NCBI GenBank assembly: GCA_023053575.1
Contig: JAKZAP010000019.1
Span: 868,001 to 932,000 of the forward strand
DNA length: 64,000 nt
Reading direction: 5' to 3'
DNA from: Branchinecta lynchi
Taxonomy: Eukaryota; Arthropoda; Branchiopoda; Anostraca; Branchinectidae
Below the pieces are notes generated by a model. The model was not told where the DNA came from. It was given only the letters and a program-made list of their open reading frames with translations, and made no database searches. A program made the translations under genes and the position numbers. The number at the start of each line of letters is the position of its first letter. The stretch's first letter is position 1. This document shows positions 20,790 through 32,782 of this stretch, piece after piece.

Positions 20790-22130
20790 GGGGGACTCCC
20801 CTTTGACATGGTCTAGAAAGGAAATCTGTATTCACGATTTTTAAAGAATAAGGCTTTTGTCGCTCAAAAAATGTATTCCTGCTTTATGTATTTTCCCTGC
20901 CTTACTTAGTTGTTTTTTTGTTGTTTCTTTTACTAAAAATCCGCTCCTGTCCAAAAGATTTGCATGTCAAGTGTGTCAATAAGCGTATTATTCTGCTTGA
21001 AATCCAACTTGTCAGGAAAACAAACACAGTAGCGAATAGCGCCGACAAATCCCAGACCTGTTACATAAGCAACAAAATTATATCGACATGTTTAGTCGGC
21101 AAGTTTGTGCACAAAAAACAGTGTTTTTCGCTCGAAACCCAACTTGTTGGCAAAATAAGTAAAAGTTACGTCACACTACACATTAAATTTTACTTTCAAC
21201 CTTCTAATCTCACTGATCGAAATACTTTCCTGTCCGCAATTAAAGCCCCAACCAAGCTCACTCGCTCCCGAATGAGTCGATTTATCAGATTTGGCCAAAA
21301 CATTTAGCTCCGTTCGGGATTTATCGTGGTCATAGACAGAAGGGCAAATCTACGATATCATAGATCTACCGTTACTAGACGAGCGCGTTCTAGACAATCC
21401 TGCAAAAGGCAAGCAGGCATTCCGTTTTAAAGATTAGGCAAATGACAATCCCATTAAATTCGGAGACAGCTTGCAGAGACAGTTTGGTATAAATATGTGG
21501 TCCACAGTGACTTGGATATTTATAGTGATTTGATCTTACCACGAAAGACCTGCCGTTCGAGTACGTTAACACTGTGAGAGGTGGGAAAGCCATCCATACA
21601 GGGGGACCTTCCTGACAACAATGTCCGGCGTCATTACGTTCTACGTGTAGTAAGAAGTCTTGTTCAGCGAGCGGAAAGGAATATGAAAAAACCTTCACGA
21701 GGACAAAGGAACATATTCCCAACCCTGTCTACGACAAGACACGAGAAGCTGCGAAGTGGAAGATAGACGAAAGTTTGATGGTACAGTGAATAAAGCATAT
21801 CAAGCACCGGTTTTGCAAATAGTTACGACATCAAGCCAGGCAACTGCTTCTGTGGCTATCGTCTGGAAACTTACCATCGGTCAATGAATGCGAAGGCTTG
21901 ACGTGTCCGACCAAACCTTCAAGGTGTTGAAAATCATCATAGACGGCGAATCCAGAATCCCCAGCTTTGCATTGACCGAGCTCTCCTGGCGAGACGAAGG
22001 AAGTGGGTCGAAGAAGACCGGAGTCTAGAGGAGCTGAAGGTATCTCTCCGTTAGTTCTCGATGTCCCTGAAGACCGTCCCTAGACTGGGCGGCACAGTTT
22101 TGGGGGACTTCAATTTTTTAATCTTCTTTT
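20790..22130. other. Unassigned intronic sequence
   Basis: Short frames at 20918-21307 and 21390-21722 have no recognised motif. No repeat boundary seen. Confidence 0.35.
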
Positions 22131-22139
22131 TAATTATAA

Positions 22140-22245
22140 ATAAATATAAATATTCCTTGAGCCCAAGTCGACTGGAAAACATTTATTCAAACAATAGCTA
22201 AAGAGCACACGTCAGCTACGATGCTTTGGAAGCCATATTTCGGCC
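22140..22245 (-). mobile_element. Penelope-like hammerhead repeat, locus 3 (end fragment)
   Basis: The + strand AAATATTCCTTGAGCCCAAG, AACATTTATTCAAACAAT, CACGTCAGCTACGAT and ATATTTCGGCCCT are the inverse of the 3' end of the family as seen at 53165-53300. Sequence diverges inside stem II, so the CTGANGA half is missing. Confidence 0.6.
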
Positions 22246-22505
22246 CTAAGACTGAGATTTCAGTTTTGACACGGCTGCTGGTTTGTTCTGCATTTTTTAT
22301 TAACTTCGGTTTTGTTATTAATAAGAGCCTGAAGTTTAGATTTCCTTGCATTACTAGTTCCACGTGTCTGGTAGGGAGTACTCGTTTGTATCTCGGTTGT
22401 GTCTGCTTCATTCATCTTTGTCACCACGGCTTTTCGAATAGTTTGAAGGAGTCCGTGCATGTTGCAAGAATATATTCTGTTTCATAATATACCGAATGGG
22501 AAGGG

Positions 22506-24770
22506 TTTTTATGGCACTTGAGCTTACTCAAGTGCCATATAGCGATTGTTATTTCTGTCCGTCAGTCGGTCTGTCGGTCCCGGTTTTGCTAGTTCGGGCA
22601 CTTCCAGATAAGCTAGGACGATGAAACTTGGCAAGCATATCAGGAACTGGACCAGATTAAATTAGAAATTGTCGCTTCCTCGATCCGACCATCTGGAGGG
22701 GAGTGGAGGGAGGGGGAATCCGGAAAAAATAGGAAAAATGAGATATTTTTAGCTTACGAACGGGTGATCGGATCTTAATGAAACTTAATACATGGAAGGA
22801 CTTCGTGTCTCAGACCCTCCATTTTAAATCCAGACCGGATCCGGTGACACTGGGGGGAGTTAGAGGGGGAAACCGGAAATCTTGGAAAGGGATGCGAATG
22901 AAACTTGGTGGAAAGTACAAGCAAAAGTCCTAGATACGTGACTGATATAACCGGAACGGATCCGCTCACTTTGGGGGAGTTGGGGGGGGAGAAGTCCGAA
23001 TTTGTAGTGATCCCGCGAGTTCCGTGCTTCCTGATGTGCTGGGACGATGGAAATTGACAGGCATGTCCGGGACCCGACCAGCTTAAATAGGAAATCATCA
23101 ATTCCCCGATTCGACCATCGGGGGGGGGGGGGAGTGGAGGGAGGGTAAGCCAAAATTTGAGGTATTTTTAGCTTGCGAACGGGTGATCGGATCTTGATGA
23201 AAATTGATATTTAGGATGACCTCGTGTCTCAGACACCTCAATTTAAATCCGGGCCGGATCCGATGACACTGGGGGGAGTTGGAGGAGGGAACCGGAAATT
23301 TTGAGAAACGCTTAAAGTGGAGGGATCGGGATGAAACTTGGTGGGAAAAACAAGCACAGGTCCTAGAAACGTCATTGACATAACCGGACCGGATCAGGGC
23401 ACTGTGGGGGAGTTGGGGTGGGGGTCCGGATTTCTAGCGATCCCGCGAGTTCGGCATACTTCCTGATGTCCTAGGGCGATGAAACTTGGCAGGTATGTCA
23501 GGGATCCGAACAGATTGACTTGAGAACAGCCGTTTCCCCGACCCGACCATCGTGGGGGGAGTGGGTGGATGGGGAGTCCGGAATCTAGTGGCGTGCATAA
23601 CTTTTGAACGGGTGATCGGATTTGAATGAAAGTTGTCTGGTGAGCTATCGCCTCGGACGTTCAGTGTCACGTCCGGGTCGGGTCCGATACCTGTGGGGAT
23701 GGGGGGGGGGGGGGTGTGGAAAACTCAAGAAACTCTAAAAGCAGAGGGATTGGGACGAAACTTAATGGATGGAACAAGCATTAGGCCTAGATGAAATTGA
23801 CGGAGCCAGATGGTTTCGGGGCTCTGTGGGGGGAGTTGGAGGGGGTTTCCTGGAATTCCGGTAGTCGTGAGTTAGAATAGTTCCAGATGTAAAACGACAA
23901 CGAAACTTTGCAGTCATATTAGCGACCCGAATTATCTTGACTTAAAAACCTGACACAACATACCCCCGGAAACTTCCGTTCCTAGATCGGAGCATTTTTG
24001 GGGGAGCAAGAGAAGAGAAATATGGACTTCTATAAATTGCGAACGAGTGGTCTGATTCGAGTGAAACTTCATGGGTGATACGAATCGATGGCCTCGACAT
24101 GTAAAACATGCGTTCGAACCATATGCGACCACGATTAGGGGAATTGGGGGTGGGGGGACTTTTGACATGCACAAAAACCAAACGGATGGACCGAATGAGA
24201 TGCAATTCGACAGTGCCGAGTTTATGCGGCCTAGATTTGTTATTTGGCGTCTGGGCCGGATTCGGCCAAGGTAGGGGGGGGGGTACTGGAAACTTGCAGA
24301 TAGGCTATGCTCCAATTTCAGTCAAACTTGATGAGGGAATTAAGAGATTGGGCCCGAACCGGCTCCGACAACGTTGGTGGGAAGGGGGGGGGTACCGGAA
24401 CTTTCCAAAAATGCTCAGATTCGAGTGAAACTTGGTAGACATGCATGCATAAACGAAGATGCTTTAGGTGGTCGATTTTTTTTTTATTCCGAACCAGATT
24501 CGGCCACGGTAGGTGGAAATAGAGTGAGTACCGGAAATCGTGTAGCACGTCTAGGGATCAAACAAATGGATTTATTGGGATGAAAGTTTGAACAGTCATG
24601 TGCATTTGCAATCGAGTCGATGCCGGAACTGCTCAGAAATGAGTGAAACTAAATATTCTATTTCTATTTACGAACCGCCTTTTTGGATGGCGGGTGTATT
24701 TTGTGACGTTTTCATCTACTTTCTTGTACAGCCTACTCGTACAATTGCCATTTGAGCTCGTAGCTCTTGT
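22506..24770 (+). mobile_element. GTGCCATAT element with about 420-bp tandem units, copy B
   Basis: The largest copy. It opens with a hairpin, GGCACTTGAGCTTACTCAAG TGCC, then (GTCG)n-like sequence, followed by about five units anchored by CGATGAAACTTGGCA or a variant near 22619, 23044, 23478, 23898 and beyond, and ends near TTTGAGCTCGTAGCTCTTGT. Later units are diverged. G runs of 8-14 occur at corresponding places in each unit. Confidence 0.72.
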
Positions 24771-24774
24771 TGGA

Positions 24775-26080
24775 AAGATCTTCTGCTAGTGTAGATTTGA
24801 AAGTGTAGTTGTGACGGTGTCCGACGGAAAGGCCGTCGTCAGTTTCTTGCTCACGCTCGGCAAGTCGTTTTTCGCAAGTTCTCTCTGCACTGCCTACATA
24901 ACGCTTTTGCAATCCGAGGGCATTGGATAAATGACTCTTCGATGCTGATTTGGGACACTGTCTTTTTCGGAGTTTAGGTAGGACAGCAAAGTATTTGTAT
25001 AACCTTTATCAAGTATTACAATGTACCCCGTCGGGATCCCATCGAAGTCTTTGGTCTTCTTTAGAATGAAGTCATGAAGGCTGACAATGTATCAATCAAT
25101 CAATCAATCATCGCATTTATTCCTGAATATCTGTTTCACAACATGATAACATAGGACTGTCAACTTACTGGTATTTACTGGTTGACGTCTTTGGTAAGTT
25201 TCTGAACTGGCATGTATCAATCTGGTGACTGGATCTTCTTTCTGGGCCAACCAGCTACCGATTCTCTAACTACCGATAACTGGGCCAACCTCGTGCTATA
25301 AAAGCAACGAAGCTACTCCTTCACCACTGAAGTGACCTACTTATTCTTAAATGTTCTTGCTTCCTGGACATATCTCGATAATTTCACAATTAAGTTCGGG
25401 CTTCTGGATTCAGGACACTAGAAAACAAAACCAAACCGGTTTGATAACATTATTCCCTCAAGCGCGAAACCGCCTGACACTGGACTAGGAAGTGGGGCAA
25501 ATGCATGCAAATGGGACAATGTGGACAGCTCGCTTACTGAAAGAGCAGTAAAACGTGAACTCCCTTAAGAAAACAAACGAGGTCAGTGAGTAGAATTTCA
25601 TCGCTCTTCCCGAAACCAGCTTCGTTTGCAGTCTGGAAAGTTGGACTAGAAACTCTAGGCCTAAGTAATCCAGTGTTCCTTTTAATGTCCTATTCCCGTC
25701 ATAGCATGGGGGAATTGGATTAAGTACATCCCTGGAGGGTCATGTAGTAATCCCGGAATCGCGATTTGTGTCAGATTACTGCATTTTATGTTATTTTCCC
25801 CTTATGTCATGCGGAGAGGGGGGTAATCATGGTATTCCTCCTCGTCATCTACTTACTCGGAAAAATCTCAGCGTAAAACAAGGAGCCGTGACAAAATTAT
25901 CCCGAAGCACAATGGCCTGGTATGGGTTTCAGTTTTTCTTCGGCGACCGTTCACTGTTAGCAGACATTTTATAAGTAGTGAACTGAAAGACGAAAATACT
26001 CCTCAGCCCAAGCTGACAAGTTCATTTTCCAGCTTGGGAAAGAGGACCATTTTCGTGAGCTTACCCGTATAGCCTGCGTC
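24775..26080. other. Unassigned, with a (TCAA)n retroelement tail
   Basis: ATCAATCAATCAATCAATCA at 25090-25109 next to TTTATTCCTGAATATCTG looks like an antisense retroelement tail. Near 25990-26050 a fragment CAGCCCAAGCTGACAAGTTC matches the outer end of the hammerhead repeat. Otherwise nothing recognised. Confidence 0.35.
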
Positions 26081-26990
26081 ATATCTACTTTGACGAAAGT
26101 TCCTGCCTTACTTCGGCCAAATTTCCGGTTTCAGCCGGATTCCGGACAAACTTGTCTTGCAAAAAATTAAAGTTCAAAAACAGATTCAGCGTATTTCCAT
26201 ATTTTCATAATCAACTTCACATAAAACTCCAACTTTCAAAAAAATTTGGATTTCAGCAGGATTCGTGGTGAAATGTATACAGGTATAAAATGATTGTCAT
26301 ACGCGAATTCAGCATGCCTTCTTACCCGTAAATCGAACACCTCATGAAATTCATATAAAACTTTTACTTTTAACAGATTTTCCAGTTATGGCCGGATTCC
26401 AGGCGATCTACTTTTCCGGCGACAGAATAATTTACATATTCGGATTCAGCATGTTTCATTATCCTTATAACGAACCTCTAATCAACTTCAGATTAATCTT
26501 TTATTTTGACAAACTTTCCGGTTTTGGCCGGATTTCGGCTGATCTACTTGTCCGACGAGAAAATCGTTTTCATATTATGATTCAGCATGTCTCTTTACCC
26601 CTAAATCGAATATCTAATCAACTTCAGATAAAACGTTTACTTTTAACAAACTTTCCGGTTTTAGCCGGATTCCGGGTGAACTACTTGTCCGGCGAGAAAA
26701 TGGTTTTCATGTTCGTGTTCAGCATGTTGTCTTACCCCGTAATCAACTATCTAATTAGCTTTTAAAAAATATTATTTTCGCCCCTTAATTGGAAACCCCT
26801 CCCCCTCCCCTAAATACGCAGCTATCAGGCCCATCTACGAACTCGACGTTTCCCTTGACTCGAAGAGTCCTCACACCAAGTTTCATCAAAATATCTCATT
26901 CCTTTCGAGAGTTATCGTGCTGACAGACGGACGGACAGACGCATAACTTTTGCGATGTCATAGGTATCCCTCCACTTACGTTTTGTAAAA
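26080..26990 (+). mobile_element. 138-bp-unit array with (GACG)n tail, copy 1
   Basis: Units carry TTTCCGGTTTTGGCCGGATT and ATTCAGCATGT; the last two begin 138 bp apart (26518, 26656), earlier ones are more diverged. It then passes into CGCCCCTTAATTGGAAACCC, ACCAAGTTTCATCAAAATAT, a short (GACG) run and GATGTCATAGGTATCCC. The same succession is found at 48255-49325, and the tail alone at 12310-12545. Confidence 0.72.
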
Positions 26991-27000
26991 CGTACACAAC

Positions 27001-27110
27001 CCAAAAACCGGTTGTGTAAATTGCTTCCCTGTCTTCGCTACAAGTCAACGGTTCTTGGAAAAGGTCTAAAACAGCGAAAACCGTGGATTATCTGTTAAAT
27101 GCACAGTTAT
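27001..27110 (+). repeat. Dispersed repeat R, right-end fragment
   Basis: AAAACCGGTTGTGTAAATTG, CTACAAGTCAACGG and AGGTCTAAAACAGCGAAAAC match the right part of repeat R at 15305-15395. Confidence 0.6.
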
Positions 27111-27169
27111 ATAAAGTTAATATTTGATGGTGCAAAACGGATACGTCAGCTGAATTTTATTGGAGCTAT

Positions 27170-29646
27170 GATTATGATGATGATTTTATTTATGACGCGT
27201 CAAAATAAACACAAGGCACAAAGACGGAGTAAATAATAAGGAAAAAAGAGAAAAAGAAAGGAAAACACGAAAGAGAATGACTTACAAAATACACAGTAAA
27301 ACTTCTACCATACAACTAAACCAAGAGGGTTTTTCCAGTCTGGATCAATATTTTGGCTATAAGTTTCTATTTGTTTGTCTACTGCTGTTAATGGATCACT
27401 AATTTGATAACGACTGGAAATTTTAGAGTTTCTCTTCCAAGGAGGGAGGCGGAATATATATTTGGCAAAACGATAGAATGTTGACCGGATTTGTTTTTTG
27501 TCTGATTTGGTGAAAAGTCTCCAGAAAGGTGCAGTATACAGGACGTGAGGTAATGCGATTGAGTTGTAGATAACCGCGAGGACGGGGCCTTGAAAACGTA
27601 GCTTATTAGATACCACAGATCCGTATGCACCTGAAATTCCTTTACGTATATGCCTCGGTATATGCTTAATAAGTAGTGCACGGGTTTCTTTGATGGATTT
27701 ACCAACAGGTGACCCCAGGTAAATTAGCGAATCCAGTGGCTTGACATGAACACTTCCCAGTCGTACTGTTACATCCGGGATAGATTTCCTGTTGAAAAGT
27801 ACAACCAGGGGCGTCGCAGGTGCATTTTCGGTGGGGGGGTGCAGAGCCAAAATTCTACCGAATCTTTCAAAAATGTTACCAAATCCTAGAACTAGGAATT
27901 GCAGCTTTAATTTAGGGACAGAAACGATTCCGTATGAAGAGTAACAATAAAAGGCAGCATGAACGACGATAAGCCAGCCATTAGACGGTGTTTTGGCGAA
28001 GCGCACATGGACAACATATTGCCAGGTATGATTGCAGTAACAGCTACTACCTATTATAGTCAATATAAAATCACATCGAGCGCCGCAGGCAAAAATTTTC
28101 GAAATCCATTAATTTTTTTTTGAAGGCTAAAATTTAATTGCTTCTCTTACAAATTCTATCATTTACCGCTGATTACATACCAAGAATCTATGAAGTTCCA
28201 CAAACCGGATGGAGCGACGTTCCGGCAGCAGCAGCAAGAGTAGTTTAGTCAATATACTACCTGTAATAACATAAAGTGAGCGCCGCAGGCGAAATTTTTT
28301 TTTGCTTTTTCCTGCCAAATTTGATTTCTATCCAAATTCTAGCCTTTTAATGTTTCGAAATCTCAATCCTAAAACTGGCTTAAAACCCCCGTCAAATGAC
28401 GCGCCCTTCCACAAAATAGAGAATATTACGAAACGTGCTGCAGGCGGAATTTTCGAAATATTTATGATTAGATATTCTTTTTGAGATCCAAAATAAAAGT
28501 AAGGACTATCGATGATATCACATATCATCCCTTTTGTCTGCGACTAGTGCTTCATTCGATTTCTTCTGAGTTTCGAGGTTCGTGGTAACTTCCGAATCTT
28601 GGCAACCGAATTCCAGTTATTATACCGAATAAGTTTAGACCGAGAGCATGTTCGGGATTCTGTATAACTACCGTATCCCGGTTATTATAACGGATTGTTG
28701 TGGTATCAAAAGACTACCGAACAATATTCGTATTCGGTATACTTTCGTCAAAATTGGAACAAAGTCAGGATTCGTGGTTAACTTCCCAATCCTGGAAATC
28801 ATACTGAATAAATTACCGAATCCCAATCGTGATACCGAATAATTTCGAACCAATAGCTTATTTGGGATTCTGTGTAACAACGGAATCTCCATAAGAATAC
28901 CGAATAATTCCGGCATCGAAAAATTACCAAATAATTTCAGTACTCTCACCAAATTCGTGGTAACTACCGGATACTGGCAACTATACCGAATCCGATCATT
29001 ATACCGAAGAGATTCGGTATAATTACCGAATCCCCATAAATATAACGAACAGTTCTGCTATCGAAAAAATACCGAACAATACTACAACACGAACAATAAC
29101 TACCGAGTACTGGCAATTATACCGAATCCCGATCATTATACCGAAGAGATTTGTGCAGATAGCCTACAAAGGATTCTGTAACTACCGAATCCCCGTAAAT
29201 ATAACGAACAGTTCTTCTATCGAAAAAATACCGAACATTTTTAGTAAGATTTAGGGCCTTCGGCCCAAAATTTTACCGAATCTCAAAAAGGTGGGGGGGT
29301 GCTGCACCCCCCCCTTGCGACGCCCCTGAGTACAACTTAGTATTTATCTGCATTGAAATGCATTCCAACCTGCCCATACTCTGTGCTAATGATATCGAAA
29401 TTTTCCTCCAAACGAGTAACGGTACGGCTGGGGTTAAGAATATCATCAGCATACCCTATCAGGCTAACATCAATACCCCTATCAATAACACCTCAATAAC
29501 AACAATACATGCAGGTTTAATTTTACTTTGCGGTTCAATTATTGCATTGTTGAACAACTCAGGTGAAACAATGGACCCCTGTTTTTTGACCGGCACTGTC
29601 AGATTTACATCAGGAGAACCAGAAATATTTTCGGAGAACGGAGAAC
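27170..29646 (-). pseudogene. LINE with reverse-transcriptase core, interrupted by a hAT element
   Basis: 29329-29646 on the minus strand encodes VPVKKQGSIVSPELFNNAI (RT motif B), then YADDILN (YADD at 29442-29453) and GMHFNADKY followed by a stop. After the hAT insertion the frame resumes at 27805 with VVLFNRK, then LIYLGSPVGKSIKETRALLI and YRFAKYIFRLPPWKRNS down to 27305. The 3' UTR has ACTCCGTCTTTG and an (ATCATC)n-like tail at 27170-27190. One in-frame stop precedes the insertion point, so the element was already decaying or has decayed since. CR1/Jockey-like by its blocks. Confidence 0.82.
27806..29328. mobile_element. hAT-type non-autonomous element, 1.5 kb, perfect 8-bp duplication
   Basis: Ends CAGGGGCGTCGCA and TTGCGACGCCCCTG; flanks AGTACAAC at 27798-27805 and 29329-29336 are identical, the hAT signature. 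A GTGGGGGGGTGC block next to each end is also inverted. The interior has GCGCCGCAGGC motifs at three places and, at 28600-29270, many diverged copies of TACCGAATCCC and ATACCGAATAA. No transposase frame; the apparent 252-codon minus frame runs from the LINE into this element. Confidence 0.88.
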
Positions 29647-29769
29647 CTATATTTCTTCCCTTCTTGGCAAGGGTCCTCTTCAGGCTCAAAACCGCTCAAG
29701 TTGGAAAAACGAACTTGTGGGAAATTCAGCTTACGTAGGCTATCCGTTTTGCACCATCAAATATGATAT

Positions 29770-30235
29770 TCAGTCAGCTTGGGCTGAAGGAATATTTATA
29801 AAATTATTAAAAAAAATAAATAATTAAAGTGTTCAAATATTTTAAAATACTGGAAGTTGAAGAGTAAGTAGTGCGAGCGCCCTTTAAAGAAGTTAAATCG
29901 TAAGTATTCTAACATTTACAACGTCTAGCTGAACCCTATCAAGGTAAAAAAAAGACTCGGTACGACTGTGGGTGGGGTCATATAATGGCGCGATCCGGAA
30001 GCAGTGTTGCCACATTTCTCTTACGAAACCTGGGACTTATGGCCGTAAAAAACTGTGATATTCTGGCACCACGAAACCGGGTCCTTTTGACCAGTTATTA
30101 ACGAAAAATCTCGCTTTATCATCTTAATTATATGATATGTCCCAAAATTTTTGCGCCATTGTTGTATTTACTTGTAAGGAACCGTCCGCAGAATTCTGCG
30201 ACCAGTGGTATTGTTGTCCGGAATTAAAGCACCCA
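29770..30235. other. Unassigned intronic sequence
   Basis: Nothing recognised. Confidence 0.3.
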
Positions 30236-30655
30236 TAGAATTTATAGAATAGAATGTATTGCACAAAAAACCTGAGGCCATGGCAAAAATGGTTACAAAA
30301 AAGAACACTTGAACGAAATAATAGAACTAAACTGAAGGAAATTCTTTCTATGGGCTAAAGCTACGTTTAGGAACCTTACCAGCCTCTTCAAATCTTGAAA
30401 ACGCTTAGGCTACTTCCAATAACATTCATCATCCATACTTCATCATTTGTTGTAGTTATACATTCCCAAAAATCTCAACCCGCAGGTCATCTAGCTCACG
30501 GCATTCACATATCAGATGTAACGAATTCTCATTCTCGCTACCACACATAGGGCAAAAATAGGGACCAGTACGTCCTAATTTATTCCCCAAATATTTCCTA
30601 CGTTTTCCCAACGGCATATGAACAAGAAAGTCAGACAAAAGTGAAAACATTTAAG
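30235..30655 (-). pseudogene. LINE 3' end with C-terminal zinc knuckle, second copy
   Basis: The minus strand encodes VHMPLGKRRKYLGNKLGRTG then CPMCGSENENSLHLICECRE (about 30502-30553), the same arrangement as the fragment at 841-1157 (CPTCG...HLICYC). The 3' end has GCCATGGCCTCAGG and a TTCTATTCTATA tail at 30242-30252. 5'-truncated near 30655. Confidence 0.72.
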
Positions 30656-30686
30656 CTATATTTAAATAAATATTAAAAAAGTAGAG

Positions 30687-30902
30687 CTAAACATTTTTTG
30701 TTGTGTGTTCGTAATTTGTGTGTTCAGTAACTTGTTTAATTTGCTGCTTTGATGATTGGCTTGTGCTAGGATTCTTCAGAGATAAAATGTAGTTGGAAAA
30801 CGACTCGTTGATTATGGTTTTTCCCTCATTTTCTCTTCTGTCAATTAACTTCTTTAACACTGCTAAATCAACCGGAGATATTTCAAATATCCGCCGTTCC
30901 AC
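30687..30902 (-). other. Unrecognised 71-codon frame
   Basis: A frame with normal-looking composition (charged N-terminal half with KKLIDRRENEG, Q/N/T-rich C-terminal half) directly upstream, in sense, of the zinc-knuckle LINE fragment. It has no motif I know. It may be a piece of an ORF1-like protein of an element or chance; no function proposed. Confidence 0.25.
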
Positions 30903-31192
30903 TTATTGTTTACCTCCAAATCTGCAATCTACTCGAGGCCATCGTTTCCTTACGCAAATCCGCTTGGCTCGACCTGTTTCTTCCCTCGGGAGTCGGAAAT
31001 TAGGTCTACTAGGCTATCTGGAAACGGGATCCGGATAGCCTAGGAAACCGGAACGTTTGTTATTGTGGACGGTCAGAATAAATCGTCTTTCAGTTATCAA
31101 AGTGAAATGCTGACAAAGGGATGACAGGCAACCGATAACTCAGAAGTTTGCGCGTGGATCTATTGGAGACTCATTTGAGAGAAGACTCTTAA

Positions 31193-31635
31193 AATTTAAC
31201 TGAAAAGGGCCTGTTAAGGGTCTTGTTACTCCTTACTTATTCACTTAGAGAGGCTTGAAGACCCGATGAAAATGCGTTACTTTGTTGCTCCACTATTCAC
31301 GAATAACCAATTTTCAAATAGTCGAATTTCCCTGTCAGATGTGTGGTACTACCCGTGTAGCATGCTTGACGAAAAAGATTTATGAACATTTTTTTTTGTT
31401 CAGGCACTAAGCAGTCTTCGCCAAGCTTATCACCGCCCACTAAAAAGCCGCGTCTGTGTGCCGATTCAAATATTCCGCGTCATAGTAGAATTTACGCTGC
31501 CGGGGACAGCCGTAGATGCTCTTAACCTCACTACGAAGCAGATAGTGGACAATCAAACAATCTCTTAGCAGAATCAAAATAACTCGGTGTATTCAACTAA
31601 ATGATACAAAAATAAGTTTGCTTTTCAGTTAAACT
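31193..31635. mobile_element. TTAA-flanked non-autonomous DNA transposon, copy 3
   Basis: AATTTAACTGAAAAGG at the left and CTTTTCAGTTAAACT at the right, with TTAA outside at 31189-31192 and 31636-31639. The interior GCTTGAAGACCCGATGAAAA and GCGTCATAGTAGAATTTACG matches copy 1 without the LINE insertion, and so defines the empty site. Confidence 0.75.
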
Positions 31636-31675
31636 TTAAGTACGACATGTCTTGGAAAATGTGTGGTCACAGAAA

Positions 31676-32040
31676 TATAATAATAATAATAATGTGGAGT
31701 ACAATAAAGAAAAAGAAAGGACGAAAATACTAAAATAACTATACATACAAAAACACTAGCACATAAACAGTGGGTGGTGTGGTGAAAATCGAGAGTAGGC
31801 CGAACCCGACAGCCTCCTATGTAGCATTAGTATTTTTCCGAAATATCTGGAACACCGAACTTACGAATAATTACTCTATTTCGATGCCAAGGGGGGAGGT
31901 AAAGAAGGAATTTACAGTAGGTCTTTCTTTTTAAGAGATATATGATTCCATGCTGATAAAGCTGGCGAAAGTTCTCATGGGACGATACTTCAAGGGCTTA
32001 AGAAGTAAGCTCTGAAGATAGACTTTGAGGATCGCACCTA
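31676..32040 (-). pseudogene. LINE 3' end, RT C-terminal fragment
   Basis: The minus strand at about 31830-31940 reads YCKFLLYLPPWHRNRVIIRK, aligning with YRFAKYIFRLPPWKRNSKIS of the LINE at 27.4 kb. An (ATT)n tail at 31678-31693 marks the 3' end. The frame is interrupted. Confidence 0.6.
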
Positions 32041-32601
32041 AATTTGTTATTCCCACAAACTTTTACTTTTTATTGATCTCCCTGTTCCCCCACTCCATAC
32101 TCACCTATTCCGCATACTTCCATCCATCATTCACGCAACTTCGCTCGTTCACGCATAAAGCGATCGATACTCTCATCTATACAGATCCACACTTGGGACA
32201 TTACTTGGTACCTCTTTTGTCTGATTTTCATATATGAATATCATTCGTCACGTGTGGCTGACACCCCCACTCCCTTAGACTAAGTACTATTATAAATATT
32301 GAAATCGGAACTTTCCGTGATTAATCGCATAGACTTGGCAGTGTAGAAGTTTCAGCGGGGCGGATCCTTCAGTTCCCGTCAGTCTAAGGGAGAGGGAATT
32401 TCCCCCTTTTTAAACTACGATGTCAAGTGCAAACGACCTGCGAGCTTGGCATGGTTGCAAGCTTCCCTGGTGAGTTGGCAACTCCTTTCAAGGGTGTACA
32501 GTACCTGCAGATTCACAGACACCGATCTGGGATCCGAAGGCAAATATGTTCTACTGATTAATTTCCATTTTTCCGAAGAAACTGGAAATCCAAGCTTACG
32601 A

Positions 32602-32771
32602 CACTGTCAAAAGTTTCTCCCTATAACGATTAAAGTTAACTGCAGTATTTGCTACTCGGATTATTCTTATCTCTAGGGAGATAAGAGTAATACCAAATAA
32701 AGATAAGATGAATCCAAATAGCAAATACTGCAGTTCACTTCAATCCTTAATCTGATAAACTTTTCACAGTT
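32602..32771. mobile_element. CACTGT MITE, diverged copy
   Basis: CACTGTCAAAAGTTTCTCC at the left, GATAAACTTTTCACAG at the right, with inverted blocks TGCAGTATTTGCTACTCGG and CAAATAGCAAATACTGCAG inside. Better-preserved relatives lie at 41158-41315, 41407-41564 and 58012-58168. Confidence 0.68.
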
Positions 32772-32782
32772 TTTTTTTCGTC

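Larger units (their letters stand above)
27118..29766 (-). mobile_element. Penelope-like hammerhead repeat, locus 4, split by a nested insertion
   Basis: 27118-27169 (TTTGATGGTGCAAAACGGAT ... TTATTGGAGCTAT) and 29647-29766 (CTATATTTC...CCCTTCTTGGCAAGGGTCCT CTTCAGG ... TGCACCATCAAATATGA) together make one copy, as judged from the undivided copy at 1835-2012. CTAT is present on both sides of the insertion. The core is CTGAAGA with stem II intact, but GAAG replaces GAAA. Confidence 0.75.

Noticed and set aside
27305..28063. A 252-codon minus-strand frame as a host gene
   Set aside because: Its first part lies inside the hAT element and its second part is a LINE RT fragment; the junction is the insertion site at 27805.
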